64,000 bases of DNA from Fibrobacter sp. UWB16 (GCF_900215325.1 NZ_OCMS01000005.1:1-64000), one strand, 5' to 3'. Counted from the first letter of the stretch, positions 39,376 to 48,054 are shown. The notes: a model not told the origin generated them from the letters alone. Numbers and translations are program-made.

Positions 39376-42135
39376 ATGGAGAAAATACATAAAATAGCAT
39401 TATTGCTTTTTTTGTGCGTTTGGGGAGCAGTATCTTGTTCGGAAGAACATCCGTTTTCCAGTGCGTTTATGGAAAAGCCAGTTTCGACTTTGGATTTGGG
39501 TGAAATTGGTGCCGAGGGAATGGTCTATGTAAAAGCCTCAGGGGAAAAGACTTTCTTGGGGACGCGTGATGTTTTGGCAAAATCCTTGGAACGCCCTCAA
39601 ATGAACGTTGATTTTACCTATGACTTTTATATCGGACGTCATGAGGTTATCTGCAAAGATTTTAATGAGACTATGGGGTTTGTGACGGGGGTGACTGTCC
39701 CTTGTCTTATGGATTCGCTGCCGGCTTCGAATGTGACTTTCTTTGATGCGGTGCTGTATGCGAATGCTTTGAGTAAAAAATACGGGCTTGATTCGGCTTA
39801 TTCTTTTTCCAAGGTGGATTTGGATGCCGAAAAGCACTGTGTGAAGATGAAAAATTTTAAGTTCGTTCCCAAATCAAGTGGCTATAGGTTACCTACAGAA
39901 GCGGAATGGACTTTGGTCGCTTCTGAAAACTGGAACCCGGGAAATGGCTGGAATGCCGTGAATTCCGGGGCTGTCGTTCATAAGGTTTGTTCTTCGAATG
40001 AATCGCAGAATCGCATCTGCGACATGGCGGGGAATATGCTTGAACTTGTGAATGACCGATATGCGTCTTTCAAGGATACTACGGTCGCCAATTTTGTGGG
40101 CTCGATTGATGGCGATGCCCTTGGATCTTGCGTGGTAAAAGGGGGGAGCTATTATTCATCCCCGACAACGATGAATTTGTACAATCGTGGCGATACTTAC
40201 CCCATTTTAAGTTCGACGAAAGGAGATTACATTGGCTTTAGGCTTGCTCGTGGTTCTATTCCCGATGCCATGTGGTTTTCGGATAATGGGAGTACGGTTT
40301 CGGCGCCGATAACGCCGCTGATAGAATCTGCGGAATTGAAATCGATGACGGGTTCCTATAATGCGAAACTCGTGTTCCGAAATGATGCGCAAGGCAATCT
40401 TGTTTATATGAATTTCGGAAAGACAACGACCGTTGTTCAGTTTGAAGATGGTGTTGAAGTATTCCATCCTGATATTTCGCCCAATGGAAAGTATGTTGCT
40501 TTTTGCACATCGATGGAGGGCTCTTCGCAAACGTCTTTCATATACGTGCGTGATTTGACGGATGCTAGTAGCAAGGCTGTGAGAATGTCTTCGATGAAGG
40601 GTGCTATACCGAGGTGGCGTGTGAACCCTAATGGGGATACTGTGATTGTGTTTGTGTCTTCGGCGGGAGGCAATCGTGGCGACCAGTTCTTGTTAGAAGG
40701 TACGTGGCAGGTGAAATTCTCAAATGGAAAGTTCGGTACGCCAGAAAAGATTTTTGATGGCGCTTACCACGGTGGTGTCTTGAATGATAATCGCCTTGCG
40801 ATTTCGTCGTCTCCTCTGTTACGGGCCCGCTTGTCTGATGGAACTTGGAAAACAGATATGATTTGGTACAACGGTGAGCAGGCTTGCAATGCATCTTTGG
40901 CGAAAGATGGTAGCAACCGTACATTGTTCCTTGATTTTGGCGGATCGGAAGGTCGTGAATTTGTAGGGGTTGATTATGGGGTTCATGAAAGGCTCCTTAT
41001 TGCAGATAGTACGGGACGGTTGGTCCAGTCCGTACCTTCGCCTGCAGGTTATTCCTTTGACCATAGCGAATGGGCTGTTGGCATTTTGAAAGACTCTGCC
41101 AGTAACCTTGTCGTTGCGACTCTTAGCGATATCAATGGCGTTCATCGTGAAGTCGTGCTAGTGGATCTGAATGATGGTCGCATAGTCCCGCTTGTCGAGG
41201 GTGAAGAACTGTGGCACCCGTGTCTTTGGGTGTGGCAAGATAGTCCAAACCGCCCGAAACCTGTTGTGGATATGGATAGCGCTGGCGTTTATTATGATAG
41301 CGAAGTCCAGAACCCGTATTCATTTGCTGCTGTGGAAATGGGGATAAAGCTGAAATCCTTCTGGAAAGAACGTGATGATTTGCAGGCTGTCATTTTGGGA
41401 AGTTCAATGCTTTTGGATGCTGTTGATGATAAAGCAATGATATATACCAAAACTTTGAATATGGGCGTGAGCATGATGGATATCAATCTGTTTGATTACT
41501 TAATTCGAAATTATGTTATTCCGTATGCTCCTAATGTCAAGTATCTTGTAGTGGAGTTGTCGCCTGGACTTATGTTTAGAAGCTATCAGGAAGTGACTGC
41601 TTTTGTTCTTGAAAGTTCCCCGGGGATACTGTACGATAGGCTTCATTTGTCCGAAGCTACTAAAAATGAAATAGCGGAGTTTAGTCAACAGCAACAATTC
41701 CCGAAAATCCTGCTAGGGCAGCAATATTTAGACGGAACGTTCCTGATGCCTTCTGGGTCGTGGGAAGCCCCGATTGTGAATGTGGATCTTACCCCGTTGA
41801 CTTTTGATGCGCTTGTTTTGCAGTATAACCTGAAAATTTGGGAATTGCTAAAGGCTCTGGCGGATTCGAAAGGAATCCAGCTGATTGCCGCGATCCCTCC
41901 GCGTAACCCGGGGTACAAGGATACAGAGGCTTTTGATCCGTATGGCCCGAGTTGGGAGGTGGCTCATCAAATTATTGACGCGGTCAAGAATATGGGGATT
42001 ATGGTTTTCGATGAATACAAAGATGGCCATCACGACTATACCGACGCGATGGCCTATAATCCCAATCACTTGAGCTATCTTGGGGCGGCTCTGTTCACTG
42101 CAAGGCTAGATGCCTTCTTGAGCGCGTTGCCTTAG
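39376..42135 (+). CDS. TIGR02171-type lipoprotein: FGE-like, propeller-like and SGNH-like domains
   Basis: The 919-residue protein has a lipoprotein signal (LCVWGAVSC, Cys21). Residues about 45-290 form a formylglycine-generating-enzyme-like (sulfatase-modifying) domain with YIGRHEV, YRLPTEAEW, CDMAGNMLELV and a closing GFRLARG. Residues 310-640 resemble a TolB/WD40-like propeller (VFHPDISPNGKYVAF, IPRWRVNPNGDTVIVFV). The last 250 residues have a fold like SGNH hydrolases (VILGSSMLLDAVD at the start, DAMAYNPNHLSYLGA at the end). I know this as a paralogous Fibrobacter family of unknown function. It starts 27 bases from the divergent MFS gene and ends one base from a convergent gene. Confidence 0.8.
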   Translation: MEKIHKIALLLFLCVWGAVSCSEEHPFSSAFMEKPVSTLDLGEIGAEGMVYVKASGEKTFLGTRDVLAKSLERPQMNVDFTYDFYIGRHEVICKDFNETMGFVTGVTVPCLMDSLPASNVTFFDAVLYANALSKKYGLDSAYSFSKVDLDAEKHCVKMKNFKFVPKSSGYRLPTEAEWTLVASENWNPGNGWNAVNSGAVVHKVCSSNESQNRICDMAGNMLELVNDRYASFKDTTVANFVGSIDGDALGSCVVKGGSYYSSPTTMNLYNRGDTYPILSSTKGDYIGFRLARGSIPDAMWFSDNGSTVSAPITPLIESAELKSMTGSYNAKLVFRNDAQGNLVYMNFGKTTTVVQFEDGVEVFHPDISPNGKYVAFCTSMEGSSQTSFIYVRDLTDASSKAVRMSSMKGAIPRWRVNPNGDTVIVFVSSAGGNRGDQFLLEGTWQVKFSNGKFGTPEKIFDGAYHGGVLNDNRLAISSSPLLRARLSDGTWKTDMIWYNGEQACNASLAKDGSNRTLFLDFGGSEGREFVGVDYGVHERLLIADSTGRLVQSVPSPAGYSFDHSEWAVGILKDSASNLVVATLSDINGVHREVVLVDLNDGRIVPLVEGEELWHPCLWVWQDSPNRPKPVVDMDSAGVYYDSEVQNPYSFAAVEMGIKLKSFWKERDDLQAVILGSSMLLDAVDDKAMIYTKTLNMGVSMMDINLFDYLIRNYVIPYAPNVKYLVVELSPGLMFRSYQEVTAFVLESSPGILYDRLHLSEATKNEIAEFSQQQQFPKILLGQQYLDGTFLMPSGSWEAPIVNVDLTPLTFDALVLQYNLKIWELLKALADSKGIQLIAAIPPRNPGYKDTEAFDPYGPSWEVAHQIIDAVKNMGIMVFDEYKDGHHDYTDAMAYNPNHLSYLGAALFTARLDAFLSALP

Positions 42136-42136
42136 A

Positions 42137-43297
42137 TTATTTACGTTCGAGTGCTACAAGCGTTTCGAGGTGCGGGGTGCCGGGGAACAAATCCATCGGC
42201 AGCACTTCCTTGACGCGGTAGCCGTAACGTTCCCATTCGGCGAGGGCTGCAGGGATTTCGTCGGTGCCACAGAAAATGTGGAGCACACGCACAGGCTTGC
42301 GCATGGCGAGAGCGCGGATGACGCCCGGTTCAGTACCCTTGCGCGGCGGGTCCAACAAAATGCGTTCCGGTTCGCCAGGGATCGGCCGCGGAAGTCTCAT
42401 TTGCACAAACGTCTCGTCAATTTTCCCTGCGATGAACTTGTAGTTTTTCTTCAAGAATCTTGCAGAAGCCTTGGCGCAATCGATGGACGGGCCTTCCCAT
42501 TCCACACCGAGAACGGACTTGGCGGCTTCACCGAGTGCAAAGCTGAAGAGGCCGTAACCGCAGTAAAGATCCAAGAAATGGTCGCCCTTTTCGAGACCGA
42601 GCAAGCGGCTTGCGGACTTAATGAGGTTGTGAATCTGGCTTTCGTTAATCTGGCTGAAGCCCGTCACCGGGTACTTGAGCCTGAAATGGCCGAGGTCGAG
42701 CGAAAGTTCGCGCGGGCCGTAAAGCTGCTTGAAGTTGAGCGTGTCTGTCGGGCGCTTTGCTTCGAGATAGTAGTTGGATCCTGTCGGGTCCACGTAGGCA
42801 TGTGCTGCGGTCACGTGGTATGGGCTCTGCTGCAAGACTTCGGAAATCTGCTTGAGCTTGCGCACGATACTTGCATCGAGCTTTTTCACGTTGAAAATCA
42901 CGATGCGGTACTTGTACGTGCCGCGGATGATGAGCCAGTTGAGCGCGTAAGCGAGCGGCTTGTATGCCGGCGTGATGAGCTTGTCGAACAACAGGCGGTA
43001 AATGGCGTTGTGTTCTTCGGGCTCCAAAATGCTATCGTATTCGTTAAAGCGGAGGTCGCCCGGCTTCATTTCGACTTGGCGCTTGGACGTCGTGCGGTAA
43101 TTGCGCGGCATGGGGCTAGCCACGATTGGCTGCGGACCGCGTGCAAGACGGTTGACTTCCCAAAATTCGCGGATGGCTTCGTTCTTGACCTTAAGCTCGT
43201 CCTTGTAATCGAGCGGAGCGAGGGTCTCGCCGTAAGCGAAATCCGATTCCTTCGTATAATTCGGGAGGTTATGGGCTATTGCTTGTTCAAAAAACAT
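42137..43297 (-). CDS. TrmA/RlmD-like RNA uracil-5 methyltransferase
   Basis: The 386-residue protein carries the SAM-binding motif LDLYCGYGLFSFALG, a motif IV LLDPPRKGTEPG, and a late HIFCGTDEIPAAL, which supplies a cysteine where TrmA-family enzymes have the catalytic nucleophile in SCDP. This places it with tRNA or rRNA m5U methyltransferases. The N-terminus lacks a TRAM domain and the four-cysteine Fe-S site of RlmD, so the exact target is unclear. The long N-terminal 160 residues are less conserved in my memory. It has its own promoter region, which contains dispersed repeats. Confidence 0.75.
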   Translation of the reverse strand: MFFEQAIAHNLPNYTKESDFAYGETLAPLDYKDELKVKNEAIREFWEVNRLARGPQPIVASPMPRNYRTTSKRQVEMKPGDLRFNEYDSILEPEEHNAIYRLLFDKLITPAYKPLAYALNWLIIRGTYKYRIVIFNVKKLDASIVRKLKQISEVLQQSPYHVTAAHAYVDPTGSNYYLEAKRPTDTLNFKQLYGPRELSLDLGHFRLKYPVTGFSQINESQIHNLIKSASRLLGLEKGDHFLDLYCGYGLFSFALGEAAKSVLGVEWEGPSIDCAKASARFLKKNYKFIAGKIDETFVQMRLPRPIPGEPERILLDPPRKGTEPGVIRALAMRKPVRVLHIFCGTDEIPAALAEWERYGYRVKEVLPMDLFPGTPHLETLVALERK

Positions 43298-43617
43298 GAA
43301 ATCCTCTTTTTTCTACCCTCAAATTTAAAAAGTTCCCGGAAAGTTTAAAGCCTATTTTTATGCTATGAGGGAGTAATTAGTGGTTAGTAAACAGTAGGTA
43401 TGAGGCGTGAGGTCGGGGCTACGCCCCTTTGAGGCATGAGCAATGAGGTAAACGAGTCATCCTGAGCGGAGTGCAACGTAGCCGAAGGATCCAGTGACAG
43501 TTGTGCTCTTGGGGGAGGCCCCCTTAAGGGCGAAATTGAATTGCTTTAGAGCGTGTTTTACCTTGTTCCTCCTTTAATTATTTTGTATTATTTGTACAAA
43601 TAAAAAAGGAGTGAGTT
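43298..43617. other. Intergenic region with dispersed repeat B and short palindromes
   Basis: No gene is visible in these 320 bases. A family B repeat (GTCATCCTGAGCG...GCCGAAGGATCCAGTGAC) lies at 43456-43498. A GGGGCTACGCCCC hairpin lies near 43417, and GGGGGAGGCCCCC near 43513. Promoter-like TTGTATTATTTGTACAAATAA precedes the AAAAAGGAG site of the next gene. Confidence 0.6.
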
Positions 43618-45741
43618 GTGAATTTTAGGCGTGTTGTAGGAATTTTTTCTGTTGTTTCGACAATTATGTCGTTTTATGCATGTGGCGACGACAAATCTTC
43701 TTCTGCAAATTCTTTACCTGATGAAGTAGCTGATAAAGCTGAACTCGAAACTTACGAATGCAACATGTCTGTCATTGGCGGAAAAGTATTCGTGAAAAGC
43801 TTGGGTAAAAATTACGAATGCGATGGCGAAGAATGGTTCGAATCTTACGACCAACCGAAATCGAGTGCGAAGGGTAAGAGTTCTTCGTCTAGTAAAGGAA
43901 ATAGCTCGTCTTCTGGTAAGTCTTCCTCGTCTTCTTCTGAGAAGGTATCTTCGTCATCGAGTAGTGCGGTGGAACAGTCGAGTAGCAGTGTAATGTCTAG
44001 CAGCTCGCGCCCCACAGAAATCCTTGAACCCGAAACCAAAGTGAACGAAAGATGTTCTGAAACGGGAGCCTGCGACGCAATGGATAAGAATGATGTCGGC
44101 ACGTGGCATTTTGTGCGCAAGGATGATTTTGGCGATGATGTTGAATACACTTACAAGGCTGACGGTCGCGATTTGATTGTAACCATTAAGAGTGCTGATG
44201 GCTCGGTAGATTCTAAGACTTATTCCATGTATAATATGGAGTCTGAAGTGGGTGTTGAAATGGCTTTCAATGCTGCGAAGTCCACCTGCAAGGACGGTGG
44301 CGGAAACGACAAGAAAATAAAGACTTGCGTGAAGGATACAACGGAAGTTTTGCCAGAGTGTGATCGGGAGCATGAAGGCTACCTTGCGTTAATAGGTTCT
44401 GTTTATAAAATTTGCAAGTCGAAATCTTGGACCAAAGCGACTGTATTAGAGTATGATACCTATGGTTTGGAATGTCTCGACGATGGACGAGCCGTATGTG
44501 GGAATGTTATTGATAGTAATAAGTATGTGTGTGAATCAGGAAAATTCCGTGAGGCAAATTCCATTGAACGGGATACTTATGGCTTGGATTGCGTTGAAGG
44601 ACGGACCGTTGCTGGTAGAGTGAATGAAGAAAATAAGTATACATGCGAATTGGGAAAGTTCCGTGAGGCGAATAAAATTGAAATTGATACTTATGGTTTT
44701 GAATGCGTTGAAGGGCAAACGGTTGCAGGTAATGTAAATAAATATAACAGGTATACATGCGAATCGGGAAGGTTTCGTACAGCGAATGAATTCGAAATAC
44801 ATACTTATGGTTTGGAGTGTGTTGAAGGGCTTGTTGTTAAAGGTTCTGAATTCAGTTCTGGATATTATGTTTGTAAATCGGGAAAGTTTGTTGAGGCTGC
44901 TGACGATGAACGGTCTGTAGGTTTGGCGTGTATGGCTAATAACGAGGGGCAAATTGCTGAGGGGCGTCCTGTGTCTTATTCTGGTCCATCACCGTTGCCT
45001 ATGTATAAATATTATTGTTCAAATCAGGAGTGGAAAAATATTACAAATTGGGATTGGAATGTTTCGAAAGAAATTCGTTTTAATCCTGAGGTAAAGTATG
45101 GCTCCATGATAGACGATCGAGATGGGCGTGTTTATAGAACAGTGAAGATTGGCGAACAAGTGTGGATGGCGGAAAACTTGAATTATTCGGACAGTATAAA
45201 AACGCCAAGCCTTAAGGGTAGAAGCTCGTGCTATGATAATAAAGATGAGTATTGCGAAGTGGCTGGTCGACTTTATACTTGGGCTGCTGCATTTGATTCT
45301 GTTGCTAGGCCTGATTTGGCGGAAAAATTGGCTTATTGTGAACGAACCGTTACCGTTTGCGATGTTTCAGCCAAGACTCAAGGAGTGTGTCCTAAAGGTT
45401 GGCATCTTCCTGACACGACGGAATGGATAAATCTTTTGGTTGCTGTGGGAGGTGGTCGTGGAACTTGGGCGAATGTGCGTGGCGCTGAATTTCTCAAATC
45501 TCGAACAGGTTGGTCGGATTCTGGGACTCAAAATTTCGATGATGCTTTTGGCTTTTCTATGTTGCCTGCGGGATGGTGGGATGCTCAAGAAGGTTATTTA
45601 AAATTTGATGCGAGTGGTTTTTATGCTTATTTTTGGGAGGTTACGGGGCGTCATTTGGTGGTGGGGAGTGGTGCATACGCATGGATTACGAATGGTTATA
45701 AAAAAAGCATGATGAGTGTCCGTTGTGTCAAGGACGAATAG
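43618..45741 (+). CDS. Fib_succ_major (TIGR02145) domain lipoprotein with internal repeats
   Basis: The 707-residue protein starts at GTG after AAAAAGGAGTGAG. It has a lipobox (SFYAC, Cys22), a Ser/Lys-rich linker at 80-135 (KSSSSSKGNSSSS), and a beta-rich middle. Four repeats of about 38 residues follow, with two cysteines each (DTYGLECVEG..V.G.V...NKYTCESGKFREAN). The C-terminal 200 residues are the Fib_succ_major domain: GRVYRTVKIGEQVWMAENLNY, CPKGWHLPD.TEW, and a closing SVRCVKD. The family is abundant on Fibrobacter cells and probably binds or displays at the surface; its true role is unknown. A terminator follows. Confidence 0.85.
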   Translation: MNFRRVVGIFSVVSTIMSFYACGDDKSSSANSLPDEVADKAELETYECNMSVIGGKVFVKSLGKNYECDGEEWFESYDQPKSSAKGKSSSSSKGNSSSSGKSSSSSSEKVSSSSSSAVEQSSSSVMSSSSRPTEILEPETKVNERCSETGACDAMDKNDVGTWHFVRKDDFGDDVEYTYKADGRDLIVTIKSADGSVDSKTYSMYNMESEVGVEMAFNAAKSTCKDGGGNDKKIKTCVKDTTEVLPECDREHEGYLALIGSVYKICKSKSWTKATVLEYDTYGLECLDDGRAVCGNVIDSNKYVCESGKFREANSIERDTYGLDCVEGRTVAGRVNEENKYTCELGKFREANKIEIDTYGFECVEGQTVAGNVNKYNRYTCESGRFRTANEFEIHTYGLECVEGLVVKGSEFSSGYYVCKSGKFVEAADDERSVGLACMANNEGQIAEGRPVSYSGPSPLPMYKYYCSNQEWKNITNWDWNVSKEIRFNPEVKYGSMIDDRDGRVYRTVKIGEQVWMAENLNYSDSIKTPSLKGRSSCYDNKDEYCEVAGRLYTWAAAFDSVARPDLAEKLAYCERTVTVCDVSAKTQGVCPKGWHLPDTTEWINLLVAVGGGRGTWANVRGAEFLKSRTGWSDSGTQNFDDAFGFSMLPAGWWDAQEGYLKFDASGFYAYFWEVTGRHLVVGSGAYAWITNGYKKSMMSVRCVKDE

Positions 45742-45769
45742 TCCTGCTACTTAAAAATTGAAAGCTGAT

Positions 45770-45806
45770 GCCCTGTTCCATCATATGGACGGGGCGATTT
45801 TTTTGT
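45770..45806 (+). terminator. Terminator of the Fib_succ_major gene
   Basis: GCCCTGTTCCA / TGGACGGGGC stem with one bulge, then a T tract. Confidence 0.75.
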
Positions 45807-45966
45807 GGGGTTTTAGGGGCGGAGCCCCTAGGCGAAAGGGTGATGGAAGACCTGGTGGACCTTATCGGTGTGTTCCAAACTGACTGTGGGGACGCCGGGG
45901 CTGAAATTAGGGGAAGACTTGCCCCTTTTAATAGAAAAGGATATTTTGGAATGAAGGAGATTGCTT

Positions 45967-46182
45967 ATGAAAAAAGAATATGATTTTGCAAAAATGCAGG
46001 CTGTCAGGAATCCTTATGCAACTGCATTGAAAAAACAGATAACGATTCGTTTGAATTCGGGTACTGTTGAATATTTTAAAGCGATGGCAAAAGAAGTCAG
46101 CATCCCTTACCAGACTTTGATTGATTCGTACTTGACGGATTGTGCGTTGAGTAAACGCCGACTGAATATTCGTTGGAAGTGA
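45967..46182 (+). CDS. BrnA/CopG-like antitoxin-type protein, no toxin partner visible
   Basis: The 71-residue product starts at ATG 45967 after AAGGAGATTGCTT. The segment KKQITIRLNSGTVEYFKAMAKEVSIPYQTLIDSYLTDCALS has the beta-strand then two-helix plan of ribbon-helix-helix antitoxins of the BrnA type (family pattern: K..ITIRL...V...FK.....G..YQ.LIN..L). BrnA normally follows a brnT toxin gene, but the 220 bases upstream hold only a terminator and repeats. It could be an orphan antitoxin or a free regulator. Confidence 0.65.
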   Translation: MKKEYDFAKMQAVRNPYATALKKQITIRLNSGTVEYFKAMAKEVSIPYQTLIDSYLTDCALSKRRLNIRWK

Positions 46183-46190
46183 ACTACGAC

Positions 46191-46229
46191 GCCCTGTTAC
46201 TTAATACGGACGGGGAAATTTTTTTTTGT
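46191..46229 (+). terminator. Probable terminator of the antitoxin-like gene
   Basis: GCCCTGT...ACGGGG hairpin followed by eight or more T; resembles the hairpin at 45770. Confidence 0.6.
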
Positions 46230-46235
46230 TTATGG

Positions 46236-46265
46236 TGGCCCCGGAACGGAGTCCGGGGTGACATG
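46236..46265. repeat. Dispersed palindromic repeat, family A (reverse)
   Basis: GGCCCCGGAACGGAGTCCGGGGTGACA, reverse orientation. Confidence 0.7.
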
Positions 46266-46269
46266 GCGA

Positions 46270-46298
46270 TAAAAAAAGACCTCCCAAAGGGAGGTCTA
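46270..46298 (-). terminator. Terminator of tRNA-Gly
   Basis: On the minus strand AGACCTCCC-TTT-GGGAGGTCT is followed by seven T, three bases beyond the tRNA 3' end. Confidence 0.9.
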
Positions 46299-46300
46299 AG

Positions 46301-46372
46301 AGCGGCGGACCGGGATCGAACCGGCAACCATTAGCTTGGAAGGCTAAGGCTCTACCATTGAGCTACCGCCGC
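46301..46372 (-). tRNA. tRNA-Gly (TCC)
   Basis: Minus strand: acceptor GCGGCGG / CCGCCGC, TAGCTCAATGGTAGAGC D arm, anticodon loop CTTCCAA (anticodon TCC), T arm CCGGTTCGATCCCGG, discriminator T. Confidence 0.95.
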
Positions 46373-46500
46373 GAGCATGCACAATTATACAAAAATACGT
46401 CGATTTTTAAAGGGGTTCATAAAAAAGTTGTTGGAAAAATATGAAAAAAATTCTAAATTTACGCTCGCATTAACAAACAATCATATCAGAGGTAGCATAC

Positions 46501-47112
46501 TTGTTCCCTAATCCGCGCGATCGTCGCATGCCCAACCGTCCCAGCGATGGGACCCGTATCAACGAAGATATCCATATCTCTCCGATTCGTCTCGTGAAAG
46601 AAGATGGCGAAGCTATCATCATCGAGACGAGCAAGGCATTGCAGATGGCGAAAGACGCCGGACTGGACCTTGTGGAAGTCTCCCCGAATGCTAAGCCGCC
46701 TGTCTGCCGCATCATCAACTACGGCAAGTACAAGTTTGAACAACTGAAGAAGGCTAAGGCCGCAAAGGCCAAGCAGCACGTGGTGAAGCTCAAGGAAATC
46801 AAGATGCACCCGAAGACTGCCGAGAACGACTACCAGTACCGCATCAAGCAGGCTGGCGAGTTCTTGCAGGACGGTATGAAGGTGAAGCTTATCATGCAGT
46901 TCCGTGGACGCGAAATGGCGCACATGGACTACGGCAAGCGCCTTATGGAACGCGCCAAGGAAGACTTGGCTCCGTTTGGCGATTTGGAAATGGATTCGCG
47001 GGTGGAAGGCAACACAATGCTTTCTATCTACGGTCCAAAACGTGGTGCCGGTAAGAAACAAGACCAGGCACCGAAGCCCGTAACCGAGCCAAAGGCAGCA
47101 GGTGAGGCTTAA
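46501..47112 (+). CDS. infC: Translation initiation factor IF-3
   Basis: The 203-residue protein has the N-domain (INEDIHISPIRLVKEDGEAIIIE), the linker with KYKFEQLKKAKAAKAKQ, and the C-domain (KEIKMHP.TAENDYQYRIKQAGEFLQDG.KVKL). It prevents subunit joining and checks start codons. The best start is TTG at 46501, with AGAGGTAG placed well upstream; ATG 46528 has no ribosome site. A non-ATG start is a known feature of infC, through which IF-3 represses its own synthesis. It is the first gene of the usual infC-rpmI-rplT operon. The C-terminus has an extra Lys/Pro/Ala tail. Confidence 0.95.
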   Translation: MFPNPRDRRMPNRPSDGTRINEDIHISPIRLVKEDGEAIIIETSKALQMAKDAGLDLVEVSPNAKPPVCRIINYGKYKFEQLKKAKAAKAKQHVVKLKEIKMHPKTAENDYQYRIKQAGEFLQDGMKVKLIMQFRGREMAHMDYGKRLMERAKEDLAPFGDLEMDSRVEGNTMLSIYGPKRGAGKKQDQAPKPVTEPKAAGEA

Positions 47113-47133
47113 CTATTAACCTACGAGGTAAAA

Positions 47134-47331
47134 ATGCCTAAGATGAAAACTCACAGCGGTGCTAAGAAGCGCTTCCGCGTGACTGGTTCCGGCCATGTCA
47201 AGTTCAAGCGCGCTGGTATGCGCCACATTCAAGCTAAGATGAACACTAAGCGTAAGCGTAACCTTCGTAAGGGCGCTCTCGTTAAGAAAGTCGATACCTA
47301 TCATGTCAAGCGTCTGCTTGTCGTAGCATAA
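47134..47331 (+). CDS. rpmI: Large ribosomal subunit protein bL35
   Basis: The 65-residue product starts [18 protein letters not shown] and has the bL35 pattern, very basic, with KRKRNLRKG and a closing VKRLL. It lies between infC (21 bases) and rplT (11 bases), the conserved operon order. Ribosome site GAGGTAAAA. Confidence 0.97.
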   Translation: MPKMKTHSGAKKRFRVTGSGHVKFKRAGMRHIQAKMNTKRKRNLRKGALVKKVDTYHVKRLLVVA

Positions 47332-47342
47332 GGAGAGTAAGA

Positions 47343-47693
47343 ATGCCACGCGCAAAAACTAGAGTTCCTTCCCGCGAACGCCGCAAAAAAATCCTCAAGG
47401 CCGCCAAGGGTTACTATGGCCGCCGCAAGTCGAACCTTCGCCTTGCTATTGACGCCGTTGCCCACGCTGGTCAGTATGCCTATGCACACCGCCGCGACAA
47501 GAAGGGTGATTTCCGCTCTCTGTGGATCACTCGCTTGAACGCTGCTGTTCGTGAATTCGGCATCAGCTATAGCCAGTTCATTTACAAGCTTTCCAAGGCT
47601 AACATCAACATGAACCGCAAGGTTCTCGCTGACTTGGCCGTCGCCGATCCGGCAGCATTTGCCAAGGTCGTCGAAATCGTGAAGGCTGCTTAA
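47343..47693 (+). CDS. rplT: Large ribosomal subunit protein bL20
   Basis: The 116-residue protein starts [31 protein letters not shown] and shows the bL20 core [20 protein letters not shown]. It binds 23S rRNA early in assembly and is the usual operon regulator. AAGGAG precedes the ATG. The last 86 bases including the stop region are duplicated 332 bases downstream (47969-48054). Confidence 0.97.
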   Translation: MPRAKTRVPSRERRKKILKAAKGYYGRRKSNLRLAIDAVAHAGQYAYAHRRDKKGDFRSLWITRLNAAVREFGISYSQFIYKLSKANINMNRKVLADLAVADPAAFAKVVEIVKAA

Positions 47694-47722
47694 GTCCTGA
47701 CTTAGCGAAAACGCGAGAAATT

Positions 47723-47752
47723 CGCCCTGCTCCTTGCGAGTGGGGCGTTTTT
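47723..47752 (+). terminator. Terminator of the infC-rpmI-rplT operon
   Basis: CGCCC...GGGGCG stem with inner CTC/GAG pairs, then TTTTT. Confidence 0.8.
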
Positions 47753-47773
47753 ACATTTAAGGCGATGGCCAAG

Positions 47774-47914
47774 TGTGAGCCGGAGTCGCCAGGCGTAAGC
47801 TGGCGATGTAGGCGAGAGTGAGGCTATACCCTATTTTCATACAAGCAGTTAAGCCGGAACGGTTGCTACTGTGAGCCGGAGTCGCCAGGCGTAAGCTGGC
47901 GATGTAGGCGAGAG
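47774..47914. repeat. Two copies of a 45-bp hairpin repeat
   Basis: TGTGAGCCGGAGTCGCCAGG...GGCGAGAG at 47774-47818 and 47870-47914, 96 bases apart and essentially identical. Each holds TCGCCA-GGCGTAAGC-TGGCGA, a 6-bp stem. Confidence 0.88.
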
Positions 47915-48054
47915 CATGCGAATAGTCGGAGTCTCGTTTTTTGATCAATGAGCATGCGGTCGTGTCCCGCCGTCGCCGATCCGGCAGCATTTGCTAAGGT
48001 CGTCGAAATCGTGAAGGCTGCTTAAGTCCTGACTTAGCAAAAACGCGAGAAATT

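Larger units (their letters stand above)
47637..48054 (+). repeat. Duplicated rplT 3' end flanking a 246-bp insert
   Basis: The 86 bases 47637-47722 (last 19 codons of rplT, its stop and the following sequence) recur at 47969-48054 with two mismatches. Between the copies lie the hairpin at 47723-47752, two 45-bp hairpin repeats and otherwise unique sequence. Confidence 0.9.

Noticed and set aside
45768-45983. Possible brnT toxin frame before the BrnA-like gene
   Set aside because: The frame crosses a terminator hairpin and repeat sequence and has no BrnT pattern.
47970-48025. Second ribosomal protein gene fragment treated as a gene
   Set aside because: It is only the copied end of rplT with no start codon or ribosome site, better described as a duplication.
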